A DNA stretch of 64,000 bases from an uncultured bacterium (GCA_903857255.1 CAIODY010000047.1:1-64000), one strand, 5' to 3'. Numbered from the stretch's first letter, positions 9,201 through 17,158 are shown. The notes: generated by a model not told the origin, from the letters alone. Numbers and translations: made by a program.

Positions 9201-10013
9201 TTACATTTTTCTTATTTGAACCACTGCCGATTGCACCTCTTGTAAGATGTTAGCAATTCGCTCTTTTGTTAATCCGCCTTCGGGCAATTGATTGCTGATG
9301 TAGCTCACAAACTTCCATACTTCTTGCACTTCACTGATGTTTACTTCATAATCTTTGTATTGCGGATTTAGCGAACGCAACACTAAGTTTCGTTTCTTTT
9401 TGATTTGATTAAAAGCCAATTTGAAAACAATGCCATCGTTTTTTGTGAGTATAATATAAGCATATTCATCTTTAATATCGTTCCAATTTTCTAAATATTC
9501 AGCTAGCACATACGATTTATCAGGAATGGGCAACATGCTATCGCCTTCAATTTGAAACAACCTATATTTTCTTTCTCTGCTAGTAATTATCGGCAATTGA
9601 AATTTTGGCAATGATTCAATATAAGCTGGGTCGAAAAAACCCATTGCATAGCCGGCTTTGGCTTTGATGGGTACTACTTCAATGTTTTCAACATTATTTG
9701 AATCAACTGTGGTAGCCAAAATTCGGAGCTTTGAACCTGTGATAAAAACATCATTGCCCGATTGCAATTGCTTCAATTTGTATTCGCCAATTTTGCTTAA
9801 ATCATGCTTCAACAAAGCATCAATGCTGATTTTAAAATAGTCAGCCACAGTCACCAAATCTTCATTGGGCATATTGCTGCGAATGCCATTTTCATAACTG
9901 TTCAGTTTTCCACGGCTCATTTCTAAAATGGTGGCTAAATCTTCCTGACTTTTATTTTTTTGATTTCTCAAAAATTTGATGTTGCTGCCTAAAAATATTT
10001 TTTGTTGCTTCAT
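9201..10013 (-). CDS. XRE-type repressor with S24 (LexA/CI-like) autoprotease domain
   Basis: A 270-residue regulator. An N-terminal helix-turn-helix (about 10-65; SQEDLATILEMSRGKLNSYE) is followed by a linker and a peptidase S24 domain. The probable self-cleavage pair is A120-G121 (KAKAGYAMG). The nucleophile is S159 in EGDSMLP and the general base is K198 in GIVFKLAFN. Such proteins are phage CI-like or stress repressors cleaved on RecA filaments. No prophage genes are adjacent, so it may be a chromosomal stress regulator. Two palindromes just upstream (10026-10058) look like its own operators, implying autoregulation. The gene is convergent with nothing and divergent from a lipoprotein gene. 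Confidence 0.85.
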   Translation of the reverse strand: MKQQKIFLGSNIKFLRNQKNKSQEDLATILEMSRGKLNSYENGIRSNMPNEDLVTVADYFKISIDALLKHDLSKIGEYKLKQLQSGNDVFITGSKLRILATTVDSNNVENIEVVPIKAKAGYAMGFFDPAYIESLPKFQLPIITSRERKYRLFQIEGDSMLPIPDKSYVLAEYLENWNDIKDEYAYIILTKNDGIVFKLAFNQIKKKRNLVLRSLNPQYKDYEVNISEVQEVWKFVSYISNQLPEGGLTKERIANILQEVQSAVVQIRKM

Positions 10014-10025
10014 TTTTATTGATAC

Positions 10026-10058
10026 GTTACGTAACTATTTTACGATACTTAAAGTATC
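10026..10058. promoter_or_regulatory. Tandem palindromic operators upstream of the S24-type repressor
   Basis: A perfect 10-nt palindrome GTTACGTAAC (10026-10035) is followed by a 15-nt odd palindrome GATACTTAAAGTATC (10044-10058). Both lie 13-45 nt before the repressor start and share TAC/GTA half-site text. They probably overlap its promoter. Confidence 0.5.
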
Positions 10059-10164
10059 AAAGGTAAAACCATTTTTGAGTTTTACAAAGCTTTTAAATAA
10101 AAGTCAAATAAAAAATCGTAAATTTGATTTCTAATTTTTTTCAAACCAAAAAACATTTTCAATC

Positions 10165-10722
10165 ATGCAATCAAAAATTTACACATCGGCACTCATTGCA
10201 GTTTTTGCAGTGTCAGTTTTTTTCTCATCTTGTAAAAAAGATTTGACGGTTTCATTCGATAAAAGTTTCCCAGGTTTAAATCTTGTTTTAGACACTACCA
10301 GCCACACAGGCACGTTTACAATTTCGCAAGCGAATATTAATACAGGTATCTCTGCATTCGCTTCCAGCAATGGTTTCAGCGTTAACAACATTAAATCAGT
10401 GGTGATAAAAAGTTGCACTATTGGCATTGCTGACACCACCAATCCAATTGCATCTCGAATCACTTTTGATGCGTTGGATAGCATCAAAGCAACGCTTTCA
10501 TCAACAGGCTTAACTGATATGAAAATTGGAACTGTAAACCCCATGCCTCATACCGGATTAACATCCATAACCTTAAATTTGAACAATGCTGATGTAACTT
10601 CATTCATCAAAGCATCTCAATTTTCGTATGTGGTAACGGGGGCAAACAATGCTCCGATTACACATAAATTACCCATGACCGCATCAGTAACATTTACTAT
10701 TTCAGCTTCCATTACGAAATAG
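10165..10722 (+). CDS. Hypothetical lipoprotein
   Basis: A 185-residue protein with a lipoprotein signal peptide ending in FFSSC (lipobox; Cys near residue 23), followed by KK. The mature part is rich in Thr/Ser/Ile and reads like a beta-sandwich (LDTTSHTGTFTISQANI, ASVTFTISASI). I recognise no catalytic motif. It is divergent from the S24 repressor and ends at a clear terminator, so it is monocistronic. Function unknown. Confidence 0.75.
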   Translation: MQSKIYTSALIAVFAVSVFFSSCKKDLTVSFDKSFPGLNLVLDTTSHTGTFTISQANINTGISAFASSNGFSVNNIKSVVIKSCTIGIADTTNPIASRITFDALDSIKATLSSTGLTDMKIGTVNPMPHTGLTSITLNLNNADVTSFIKASQFSYVVTGANNAPITHKLPMTASVTFTISASITK

Positions 10723-10742
10723 TTTTGTCATCCATAAGAAGC

Positions 10743-10773
10743 AAAAAAGCCTTTCGAACTGAAAGGCTTTTTT
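10743..10773 (+). terminator. Rho-independent terminator after the lipoprotein gene
   Basis: A 13-nt stem (10743-10755 with 10761-10773; core GCCTTTC/GAAAGGC) and a 5-nt loop, followed by a T8 run. Confidence 0.85.
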
Positions 10774-10901
10774 TTATCCATAATTTTTTTAAAGATTTTT
10801 CTGCTTGACTAATCTTGAGGTTTAATCCATCCATTTTTGTATCCTACTATTCTAATCGCTATTACCAATAGTATTGTTTGTTTACAGTAGTCAGTAAAGT
10901 T
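10774..10901. other. Intergenic stretch without a recognised gene
   Basis: This is the first part of the roughly 400-nt gap between the lipoprotein and the PIN gene. It is A/T-rich with no convincing ORF. A short text resembling AGTAGTCAGTAAAG, common as degenerate micro-repeats near Bacteroidota genes, is seen near 10886. The rest of the gap is occupied by broken copy A. Confidence 0.5.
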
Positions 10902-11127
10902 TTATTTCTCTATCCACTTCACTATTTGAAAAGCTTCGGCAGCCTCACCCCACCCCTCTCCAATAGAGAGGGAGCAATACAGTTGCGCCACGATGAATGG
11001 CTAAGGCTTCCACATTTTTTTCACTTCTTGGAAATGGATGCTTGCCCATTTCCGATTCGTAAATGGAAAGCACATTGTGTTTGGTTTTGAAAATTGCATT
11101 ACCTTTGAAACCGAAATTTAAAAACAT
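10902..11127 (-). pseudogene. Broken C-terminal gene fragment, copy A (interrupted by a palindromic insert)
   Basis: On the minus strand about 50 codons read as protein (segments FKTKHNVLSIYESEMGK and NVEALAIHRGAT). They are cut by a roughly 39-nt insert (10942-10980), after which the frame resumes as AEAFQIVKWIEK and stops at 10902-10904. The second copy (11805-11894) has the same ending without the insert. I do not recognise the parent family. The fragment overlaps the start of the rightward PIN gene by two bases. Confidence 0.6.
10942..10980. repeat. Small palindromic insert (REP-like) inside copy A
   Basis: The insert holds a 7-nt stem CCCTCTC (10954-10960) / GAGAGGG (10966-10972) within a C/G-rich context unlike its surroundings. 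Comparison with copy B shows it replaces about 15 nt. Similar CTCACCCC...CTCTCC text recurs as a dispersed repeat in many Bacteroidota genomes, from memory. Confidence 0.5.
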
Positions 11128-11587
11128 GACGCAGCGATTTTATTTCGATACTTCGGTATTTGGTGGTGTGTTTGATAAAGAGTTTGAAGAATTTAGTTTT
11201 CAACTTTTTGAAAGAGTAAAATTGGGGCAATTGATTTGTGTTTATTCCGATTTAACTGAATCTGAATTATTAGATGCGCCAAAGAAAGTGGTAGCCTATT
11301 TTAAAAATTTACCACAACAATATATGGAACGGGTGGTGGTGAATGATGAAATTTTAGCTTTGGCTTCAAAATATATTAGTGAGAAAGTGGTAGGGCAAAC
11401 CAGCTTTGATGATTGTGTACATATTGCCACAGCAACTATTCATAAAGCTGATATTTTAGTAAGTTGGAATTTTAAACACATTGTAAATGTGTATCGCATC
11501 AGAGGGTATAATGCCATAAATATTCGCTCCAATTATTCATTGTTAGAAATTCGTTCGCCAAAAGAAATCATACAATATGAAGATTAA
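11126..11587 (+). CDS. PIN-domain ribonuclease toxin (VapC-like)
   Basis: A 153-residue PIN domain, cytoplasmic. Acidic residues expected for metal binding are visible: D in YFDTSVFGG near the N-terminus, E in TESELLDAP (residues about 53-58), and D in SFDDCVHIATATIHKADILVSWNF (about 95-120), ending with the family's W-N-F-K-H block. The start at 11126 (MTQRFYFDTSVFGG) is preferred over 11063 because the domain begins there. Its last four codons overlap a 51-codon ORF in another frame, a typical toxin-antitoxin arrangement with the toxin first. It is flanked by two copies of a broken gene, suggesting recent acquisition. Confidence 0.8.
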   Translation: MTQRFYFDTSVFGGVFDKEFEEFSFQLFERVKLGQLICVYSDLTESELLDAPKKVVAYFKNLPQQYMERVVVNDEILALASKYISEKVVGQTSFDDCVHIATATIHKADILVSWNFKHIVNVYRIRGYNAINIRSNYSLLEIRSPKEIIQYED

Positions 11588-11732
11588 AAAACAAGCCCCC
11601 GAAAAAGAGTTTGATACGGTTAAAACTTTTAGAGCTATCAAAGAAAAATTATCACTCGAAATGGCTGATATGAGTTTTGAACAAATCAAAGCGTTGTTAA
11701 AAAAACGAAGTAGGCAGTTGCAAGCGCAGTAG
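11577..11732 (+). CDS. Small antitoxin-like partner of the PIN toxin
   Basis: 51 residues, basic at both ends. It contains FDTVKTFRAIKEKLSLEMAD followed by MSFEQIKALLKK, matching small proteins that follow PIN-domain genes in Bacteroidota and Cyanobacteria (FDxVxxxRxIKEKxxxExxxMxxEEI pattern). The ATG lies inside the last codons of the PIN gene (11-nt overlap), so translational coupling is likely. Too short for ordinary gene calling. Neutralising the PIN nuclease is inferred from position and pattern. Confidence 0.7.
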   Translation: MKIKKQAPEKEFDTVKTFRAIKEKLSLEMADMSFEQIKALLKKRSRQLQAQ

Positions 11733-11804
11733 ATAGAAGTTATAAGTATTCAGTTGCCAGTTTTCAGTAAAAGGCAAACGCACTTTACAAACTTTAACAA
11801 CCGA

Positions 11805-11894
11805 TTATTTATCTACCCACTTCACAATTTGAAATGCTTCGGCATATTCTACCCCAGCCGTTGCGCCACGATGAATGGCTGATGCTTCAACATT
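11805..11894 (-). pseudogene. Broken C-terminal gene fragment, copy B
   Basis: On the minus strand the text NVEASAIHRGATAGVEYAEA, then FQIVKWVDK and a stop, lies directly after the neuC stop codon and in the same reading frame. It matches the end of copy A (10902-11127). The parent gene is unrecognised; its position suggests it once followed neuC. Confidence 0.6.
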
Positions 11895-13052
11895 TTAATG
11901 TAGGTCGTGAAATGATTTCTTTAAGTTAATAGTAGGTATATTTTTCTTGAGCAACTCAATAATTTTGTTAGCTGAATTTCCTGAACCAAATGGATATGGG
12001 TCTTTTGCAGCATTTTTAACAAAAGCATTAGTTCTAGCCTTAATTATTGATTTTGAAATATCTAAGAATGATGCTCCGCAATCTATTACCGTCGCAGCTT
12101 TGTGCCGCCCTTTTTGTCTATCTCCGATGTTAATAGTTGGATGTTTAAAGTAAGGCATTTCAATTATACCTGCTGACGAATTCCCAATCATCATGTCAAC
12201 ATTTTTCAAAGTGGAAAGAAATTTTTTCATTCCTAATGAGTCAACCAATACGGCATTATCTCTTTTTGCAACAAATGCTTCCAACGCCTTATTTAAAACA
12301 TCACCATCCGTATCAGCATTTGATTTGTTGAATACCAAATTCATTTCAGGAAAATGATTTAAGGCTTCTAATAAATTTTGCAAATGTTGTAAAGAAGTAC
12401 TCTTTTCTAAAGTTACAGGATGATAGGTAATTAATGCAGATGGTGAAGCCAAAGAAATTCCGATAAACTTTTCTAATTCTTCTTTCGACAATAAGTTTTC
12501 TTGTTGAATATTATCAACTACTAAAGCACCAACATTGAAAACTGTTTTTGGATTTTCGCCCAATTGAATTACTCTGTTTTGATACTCCTCACAAATCACA
12601 AAATGTAATGCAGAAAGTTTTGTGATTGAATGGCGGAAACCTTCATCAAATGCACCTGCCGATACTTCGCCGCCGTGAATATGTGCAATTGGAATTTGCA
12701 ATACATAAGCCGCAATGGCTGCTGCAAACACTTCATATCTATCGCCTAAAACCAAAACCAAATCGGGTTTGGCTGTGGAATAGTAATTCGAAAATTGAGC
12801 AATTAATTTTCCAATGGCTTCATTGATTGCGTTAGCCGAAGTGGTTGTTAAATGGGTCGGAATTTTTTCGACCGTAGCAAAATTATCTTTTTCAATTTCG
12901 GTAATCGTGTTACCAAATTTTTCATCCAAATGAGAGCCAGTGGCAACCACAACTAAATCAAATGCTTCATCTTTTTCTATTTTTTTTAGTAATGGTTTTA
13001 AAATACCATAGTCGGCTCGGCTGCTGGTTACTGCTATGATTTTATGTTTCAA
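11895..13052 (-). CDS. neuC: UDP-N-acetylglucosamine 2-epimerase (hydrolysing), NeuC/LegG type
   Basis: A 385-residue GT-B-like epimerase. It would convert a UDP-HexNAc to free ManNAc-type sugar plus UDP, the entry step to sialic or legionaminic acid. Visible motifs are TSSRADYG (9-16), LVLGDRYEVFA (100-110), AHIHGGEVSAGAFDEGFRHS (123-142), ITYHPVT, and GNSSAGIIE, which lies in the UDP-binding region. The SRADYG N-terminus separates NeuC-like hydrolysing enzymes from WecB. A NeuD-like acyltransferase lies about 3 kb away on the same strand with a secreted protein between. neuA and neuB are not in the window. Its GDP- versus UDP-sugar choice (LegG uses GDP-linked substrate in Campylobacter) cannot be decided. 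Confidence 0.88.
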   Translation of the reverse strand: MKHKIIAVTSSRADYGILKPLLKKIEKDEAFDLVVVATGSHLDEKFGNTITEIEKDNFATVEKIPTHLTTTSANAINEAIGKLIAQFSNYYSTAKPDLVLVLGDRYEVFAAAIAAYVLQIPIAHIHGGEVSAGAFDEGFRHSITKLSALHFVICEEYQNRVIQLGENPKTVFNVGALVVDNIQQENLLSKEELEKFIGISLASPSALITYHPVTLEKSTSLQHLQNLLEALNHFPEMNLVFNKSNADTDGDVLNKALEAFVAKRDNAVLVDSLGMKKFLSTLKNVDMMIGNSSAGIIEMPYFKHPTINIGDRQKGRHKAATVIDCGASFLDISKSIIKARTNAFVKNAAKDPYPFGSGNSANKIIELLKKNIPTINLKKSFHDLH

Positions 13053-13073
13053 ATTGGTTTTAATTTTTTAATT

Positions 13074-15932
13074 TTATTTTATCAAAGTTACATTGCCCTT
13101 AATAAATTTTTGCTTTTGTTCGCAAACATCATAAAAGGTTACATAATAATCGAACACACTCAAAGGCTCGTTTTGTGAATTAAATACACCATTCCAACCT
13201 TGTTTAGTATCTGTTGTTTCAAAAACCATTTGTCCCCAACGATTATAAACCCTAAATAAATAGTTGGGTAATTCGCAACCTACAATAGGTTTAAAAACAT
13301 CGTTGATACCATCGCCATTGGGTGTAAAAGCATTGGGAATGGCTATATTGCAATAAGTGTTGAGTATGGATATTTGAACTGCATCAGTATAGCTGCCGCA
13401 TTGATTAGTAACGGTTAAAGTATAATTACCCGAAACATTAGCCGTGATATAATTGCTGGTAGAATTATCTTGCCAATGATAGGTAGCATTGGGGAATAGA
13501 TTGGCGGCTACGCCCAATTTGAAGGTAGCTCCATTGCAAACAGCAGTATCATTGCCTAATGAAAATTTGGGAGCTGTAATTTCTGATAAACGAATAGTAT
13601 CACTTACTGTTTTGCAGGCATTGCTAACCGAAGCCCAATAAGTGCCTACTGTATTTACTGTGATGGGATTGCCTACTACGCCGGTACTCCAATGCGTATT
13701 TACATTATTAGTAGAAAGTACCATTGAAAATGCGCCGCAAAAAGCAGTATCGTTACCAATAAAAATGGGTGCTGGTGGATTAACGGTAGTAATTAAAATA
13801 GTATCAGATGCACTACCACAAAGGTTTGTTACTGTAGCCCAATATTTTCCAGCGGCGTTGATAATGATTTGTTTTGACGTAGCACCTGTATTCCAATGGG
13901 CTGCTGGACTATTTGCTGTTAATTGCAAATTAGCATTAGTACAAATGGTGGTATCATTACCCAAGTAAAAAGGAGTAGGCAATGAATCAACTGTTAAATA
14001 CATAGAATCACGGCTGCGGCAAGTGTTTTGAGTTACTTGCAACCAATACCAACCTTGAGCATTGACAGCAATAGTTGGTGTAATTGCACCAGTATTCCAA
14101 ATGTAATTAGTGAAAGAAAGCGATGAAGCAAGTGTAACGAAATTTGGTTTGCAAATAGTGGTATCGTGCCCAATATTTACGTTAGGTAGTGTGAAAGCAC
14201 TAATGATGATAGTATCCCTTTTTGTGCCACAAGAATTACTAACACTTGCCCAATAAGTACCTGCTGAATTTACCACAATTTGATTGCCCACTGCCCCTGT
14301 ATTCCAAGTAGCTGTGTAATTTCCTGCCTGCAATGTTTTTGAAAATGCACCACAAAGGGTAGTATCATTACCCAAAGAAAAATTAGGGGCTGCACCTGCT
14401 GTGATATGAACGGTATCCCTTAAAGTATCGCAACCGTTGATTAAATAAGCTGAATAAGTACCGATGCTTGTTACTACAATTTGTGAATCTCTAACACCAT
14501 TGCTCCACACAGTATTAGAATCTATTGATTTTAATTTGATAGAAAAACTACCACAAACACTTGTATCACGTCCGATGCTTAATGGCTTGTTTACAAAATA
14601 TTTATCACCATCAACTGGGTCGGGCAAATCGCTACCTGCCCACTGATGAGTACCGAATAAATGAGCATTAATAGGGGTGATGGATGGCGTTGTATTGGGA
14701 TTGCTAATCTGAATTAATGTTTTTGTTCCAAAGCCCGGGTTCCAATATATTTTACCATCATAAGCAGTATGCATGTGTGCTGCGCCATAATGAAGATAAG
14801 ATGAAAGACTGAAAAATGGTGCTGCGGCTAAAGAAGTAGTTGCAGAAGGAACATTGATGTAATAGATTTTAGTGCCTGTATTTTCATAAATGTATAGTTT
14901 TTGGCTATTGGGCGAAAAATCAAAACTTATGGTTGAACCATAAGGGTCATCAATATATCGAAAGTTTGTTAATGCGCCTGTTGACATATTTAAGTCATAA
15001 ACTAAAATATCTTGAGCCAAACTAATTCCATTATAAATATTCACCGCCAAATATTGTCCATTGGGTGAAACTGAAATCCAACATGGGTTTACATTCGGAT
15101 AACTTCCATTGCCTAAAGTAGGCGAAGTAGCAGCAACTATTGGTACTGAAACACCAGTAGGCGTTACCAAACTTTCCATAATTTTTACTGTGAAATTTGA
15201 CGTATCAAATTGAGTAAAAAAAAAGTAGCGGTTGTTGGTTGCAGTTATTTTTTTTGATAATCCCATGCCTTCGCCAGTAAGTACATTATGTGAAAGAAGT
15301 GTTGGTGTGCTAACTGTTTTTGTGGTGTGGTTATAAACTACATACTTGATGTCATCAACAAAATAAGTTGAGGCTCGTGTTTTATAAAAAATATAATATT
15401 CATCGCCATTTGCACCAGTAGGTAAGCAATTTTTTTTCACCACATCCATTTCCAAAACTGATGCACCAAATTCATCTGTTGTGAATTTTGCTGTTACCTC
15501 ATCTTTGTTTGTAGTAGTATTATATTCAACCACATAAAACGTATCGCCTGGTGCAGTAAAAAAATTGCCATTAGCAGCTGTTCGTGCAGCACTAAAAACA
15601 TAAAAAACTAAATTCCCATTATTGTCATAATACTGTCCGCTTGGGTCTGATGTACCATAAGATTGAATTGAATTAATTGAATTGCCAATTGGTCGGGCGT
15701 TGCCTACTGGCGTTGAACCGCTAAAATCTACTTCGTAAAATCTTAAATTGTTGGTGGTAAAACTTGTCCAATTGCCTAAAGTATCTTGTTGTCCGCTTCC
15801 AATAATCCATTTTGGTTGTTGCCCAAAAGCATGGCTGCCAGCAACAAAAACTAGTAAGAGAAAAAAGAAAACAGTTTTCAACCGAAAAAGAGTTTTGGTG
15901 CTGTAAATATAAATATTTTTACACACCGCCAT
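13074..15932 (-). CDS. Large T9SS-secreted protein: beta-propeller, Ig-like repeats, CHU_C C-terminus
   Basis: 952 residues. An N-terminal signal segment (TVFFFLLLVFVAGSHAFG) is followed by a region of about 430 residues with propeller-like blades (SPNGQYLAVNIYNG, SPNSQKLYIYENTG). About six Ig-like repeats of roughly 76 residues follow (about 455-855), each with the pattern SLGNDTTLC...W.TGA...I.VN..G.YWASVSN.C. The end is a gliding-motility-associated C-terminal domain (IPNAFTPNGDGINDVFKP, YNRWGQMVFET, KGNVTLIK), the T9SS sorting signal. It is probably a surface-exposed adhesin or exopolymer protein. It sits between neuC and the NeuD-like gene; the upstream gap is filled by a 21-nt repeat array. 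The 5' start could be a few codons later. Confidence 0.85.
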   Translation of the reverse strand: MAVCKNIYIYSTKTLFRLKTVFFFLLLVFVAGSHAFGQQPKWIIGSGQQDTLGNWTSFTTNNLRFYEVDFSGSTPVGNARPIGNSINSIQSYGTSDPSGQYYDNNGNLVFYVFSAARTAANGNFFTAPGDTFYVVEYNTTTNKDEVTAKFTTDEFGASVLEMDVVKKNCLPTGANGDEYYIFYKTRASTYFVDDIKYVVYNHTTKTVSTPTLLSHNVLTGEGMGLSKKITATNNRYFFFTQFDTSNFTVKIMESLVTPTGVSVPIVAATSPTLGNGSYPNVNPCWISVSPNGQYLAVNIYNGISLAQDILVYDLNMSTGALTNFRYIDDPYGSTISFDFSPNSQKLYIYENTGTKIYYINVPSATTSLAAAPFFSLSSYLHYGAAHMHTAYDGKIYWNPGFGTKTLIQISNPNTTPSITPINAHLFGTHQWAGSDLPDPVDGDKYFVNKPLSIGRDTSVCGSFSIKLKSIDSNTVWSNGVRDSQIVVTSIGTYSAYLINGCDTLRDTVHITAGAAPNFSLGNDTTLCGAFSKTLQAGNYTATWNTGAVGNQIVVNSAGTYWASVSNSCGTKRDTIIISAFTLPNVNIGHDTTICKPNFVTLASSLSFTNYIWNTGAITPTIAVNAQGWYWLQVTQNTCRSRDSMYLTVDSLPTPFYLGNDTTICTNANLQLTANSPAAHWNTGATSKQIIINAAGKYWATVTNLCGSASDTILITTVNPPAPIFIGNDTAFCGAFSMVLSTNNVNTHWSTGVVGNPITVNTVGTYWASVSNACKTVSDTIRLSEITAPKFSLGNDTAVCNGATFKLGVAANLFPNATYHWQDNSTSNYITANVSGNYTLTVTNQCGSYTDAVQISILNTYCNIAIPNAFTPNGDGINDVFKPIVGCELPNYLFRVYNRWGQMVFETTDTKQGWNGVFNSQNEPLSVFDYYVTFYDVCEQKQKFIKGNVTLIK

Positions 15933-15959
15933 TTCATTTTTTATTTCAAAAAAAATAAC

Positions 15960-16220
15960 GTTGACTGTAGATAATTGAATACTATTCGTTAATATGCTAT
16001 CACGACCTTTAGATAATTGGCAATGATGCTTGAATAATTGCTAATGATAGATGTGTTTTTTATCGTGACCTGTCAATATTTCAGCATGATGCTTTAATCT
16101 TTTATACTTGAATGTAAATCTGTCAGCATCGTACATGTATATTTGATAATGACCTGCGTATATTTGATTACGACCTGTGTATATTTTACTGCGACTTGTT
16201 TGAATTTGATAATGACGTGT
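15960..16220. repeat. Degenerate 21-nt minisatellite (about 12 units)
   Basis: Consecutive 21-nt units begin at 15960, 15981, 16002, 16023, 16044, 16065, 16086, 16107, 16128, 16149, 16170 and 16191. A partial unit from 16212 runs to the NeuD-like gene end. The approximate consensus is ATGACCTGTGTATATTTGATA. The last four are most alike; the left units are more diverged. The array fills nearly all of the 293-nt gap. Confidence 0.8.
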
Positions 16221-16225
16221 AATAA

Positions 16226-16843
16226 CTACTTCGCTGGATTGCCTACCACTGTTTTTCCATCTTCTACATTTTTAATTACCACTGCGCCTGCACCAATCAC
16301 ACAGTTTTTACCAATGCTGATGCCTTGTTTCACCACTGCATTAGCACCCACAAAACTGCCTTCGCCTACTTTCACATTGCCACACAAAACCGCACCAGGA
16401 GCAATATGTACAAAGTCAGCAATTATACATTCATGCTCAATAATACTGCCTGTGTTTAAAATCACACCATTGCCAATATTAGTGCAAGGGTTAATCACCA
16501 CATTAGCCCCAACCATAGTGCTGATGCCCATTTCAACATGCGAACCTATAATAGCTGATGGATGAATGGCATTGATAAATTCACATTCGGCATTCATTAA
16601 TTCAAATACTTTTTTCCGCATTTTATTATCGCCATTGGCAATAAATGCTGGGTGCTTTTTTAATAATTTTTTCACCGCTTCATCGGTCTCAAAGCCTAAA
16701 TGTTTTAGCTTGAAAGGGTTTTGGGTTTTAGGTTCTTTTTCTAAATAACCCAACATAGTTTCGCCTGATTTAATAAGTATATCAGCCACTACAAAAGCAT
16801 GACCTGAATAACTGAAAAGAATGATAGCATTGTTGTTTGTCAT
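16226..16843 (-). CDS. Sugar O/N-acyltransferase, NeuD/PglD-like (left-handed beta-helix)
   Basis: A 205-residue protein. The N-terminal Rossmann-like half begins NNNAIILFSYSGHAFVVADI, as in NeuD and PglD. The C-terminal half (about 95-200) is a hexapeptide left-handed beta-helix with IHPSAIIG, HIAPGAVLCG, VGANAVVKQG and VIGAGAVVIKNV; the central His of INAIHPSA and H/E pairs near IIEHE are active-site-like. It transfers an acetyl group from acetyl-CoA to a nucleotide-linked amino sugar or nonulosonate. Location near neuC supports a role in nonulosonate surface-sugar synthesis. The cognate substrate is unknown. Confidence 0.85.
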   Translation of the reverse strand: MTNNNAIILFSYSGHAFVVADILIKSGETMLGYLEKEPKTQNPFKLKHLGFETDEAVKKLLKKHPAFIANGDNKMRKKVFELMNAECEFINAIHPSAIIGSHVEMGISTMVGANVVINPCTNIGNGVILNTGSIIEHECIIADFVHIAPGAVLCGNVKVGEGSFVGANAVVKQGISIGKNCVIGAGAVVIKNVEDGKTVVGNPAK

Positions 16844-16888
16844 AACTATTTAATAAAAAAATTGGAAGGATGTAAATGTAAATATTTT

Positions 16889-17158
16889 ATGGAAGAACTA
16901 TTGCTTAGCAAACGAGCTTATAATGTTTTAAAGCAGTGTGAAAGCAGCACTATTCAGCAATTGGTAGCTTGCGAAGAAATAGTTAAATTTTTTTGCCCTA
17001 GTAATTGTTGTAAAAAAACTATCAACTGCATTCAAGTTGCTTTGGTTATTTTAACGGTTTTAAAAAATGGTTATGCTGGCAAATTTTTTAAAAAACTGCG
17101 CCACAGGAAGTTACTAAAAACAACGAACAGCATAGCTATCTTACTCTACAAACATTAA
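16889..17158 (+). CDS. Small RNA-polymerase alpha-CTD-like (HhH) protein
   Basis: 89 residues from the ATG at 16889. The first 55 residues (LLLSKRAYNVLKQCESSTIQ, then QLVACEEIVKFF) match the layout of the RNA polymerase alpha C-terminal domain (LSVRAYNCLKAAxIxTIGELV-like), a helix-hairpin-helix DNA-binding fold, without any alpha-NTD. The tail is hydrophobic then basic. It is divergent from the NeuD-like gene with a 45-nt spacer and overlaps the rnr 3' end by 18 nt convergently. Whether it is expressed is uncertain. A regulator or polymerase-interacting protein is a guess from the fold. Confidence 0.55.
   Translation: MEELLLSKRAYNVLKQCESSTIQQLVACEEIVKFFCPSNCCKKTINCIQVALVILTVLKNGYAGKFFKKLRHRKLLKTTNSIAILLYKH

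Noticed and set aside
9201-10058. Prophage immunity region
   Set aside because: The S24-type repressor has operators, but no integrase, excisionase or structural genes lie within 10 kb.
15960-16220. CRISPR array
   Set aside because: Units are contiguous 21-mers with no spacers, highly variable in sequence; no cas genes.
16143-16565. A 140-codon rightward ORF over the 21-nt repeats and the NeuD-like gene
   Set aside because: Its body is an antisense shadow of the acyltransferase, and its start is made of the intergenic repeats; no protein signature.
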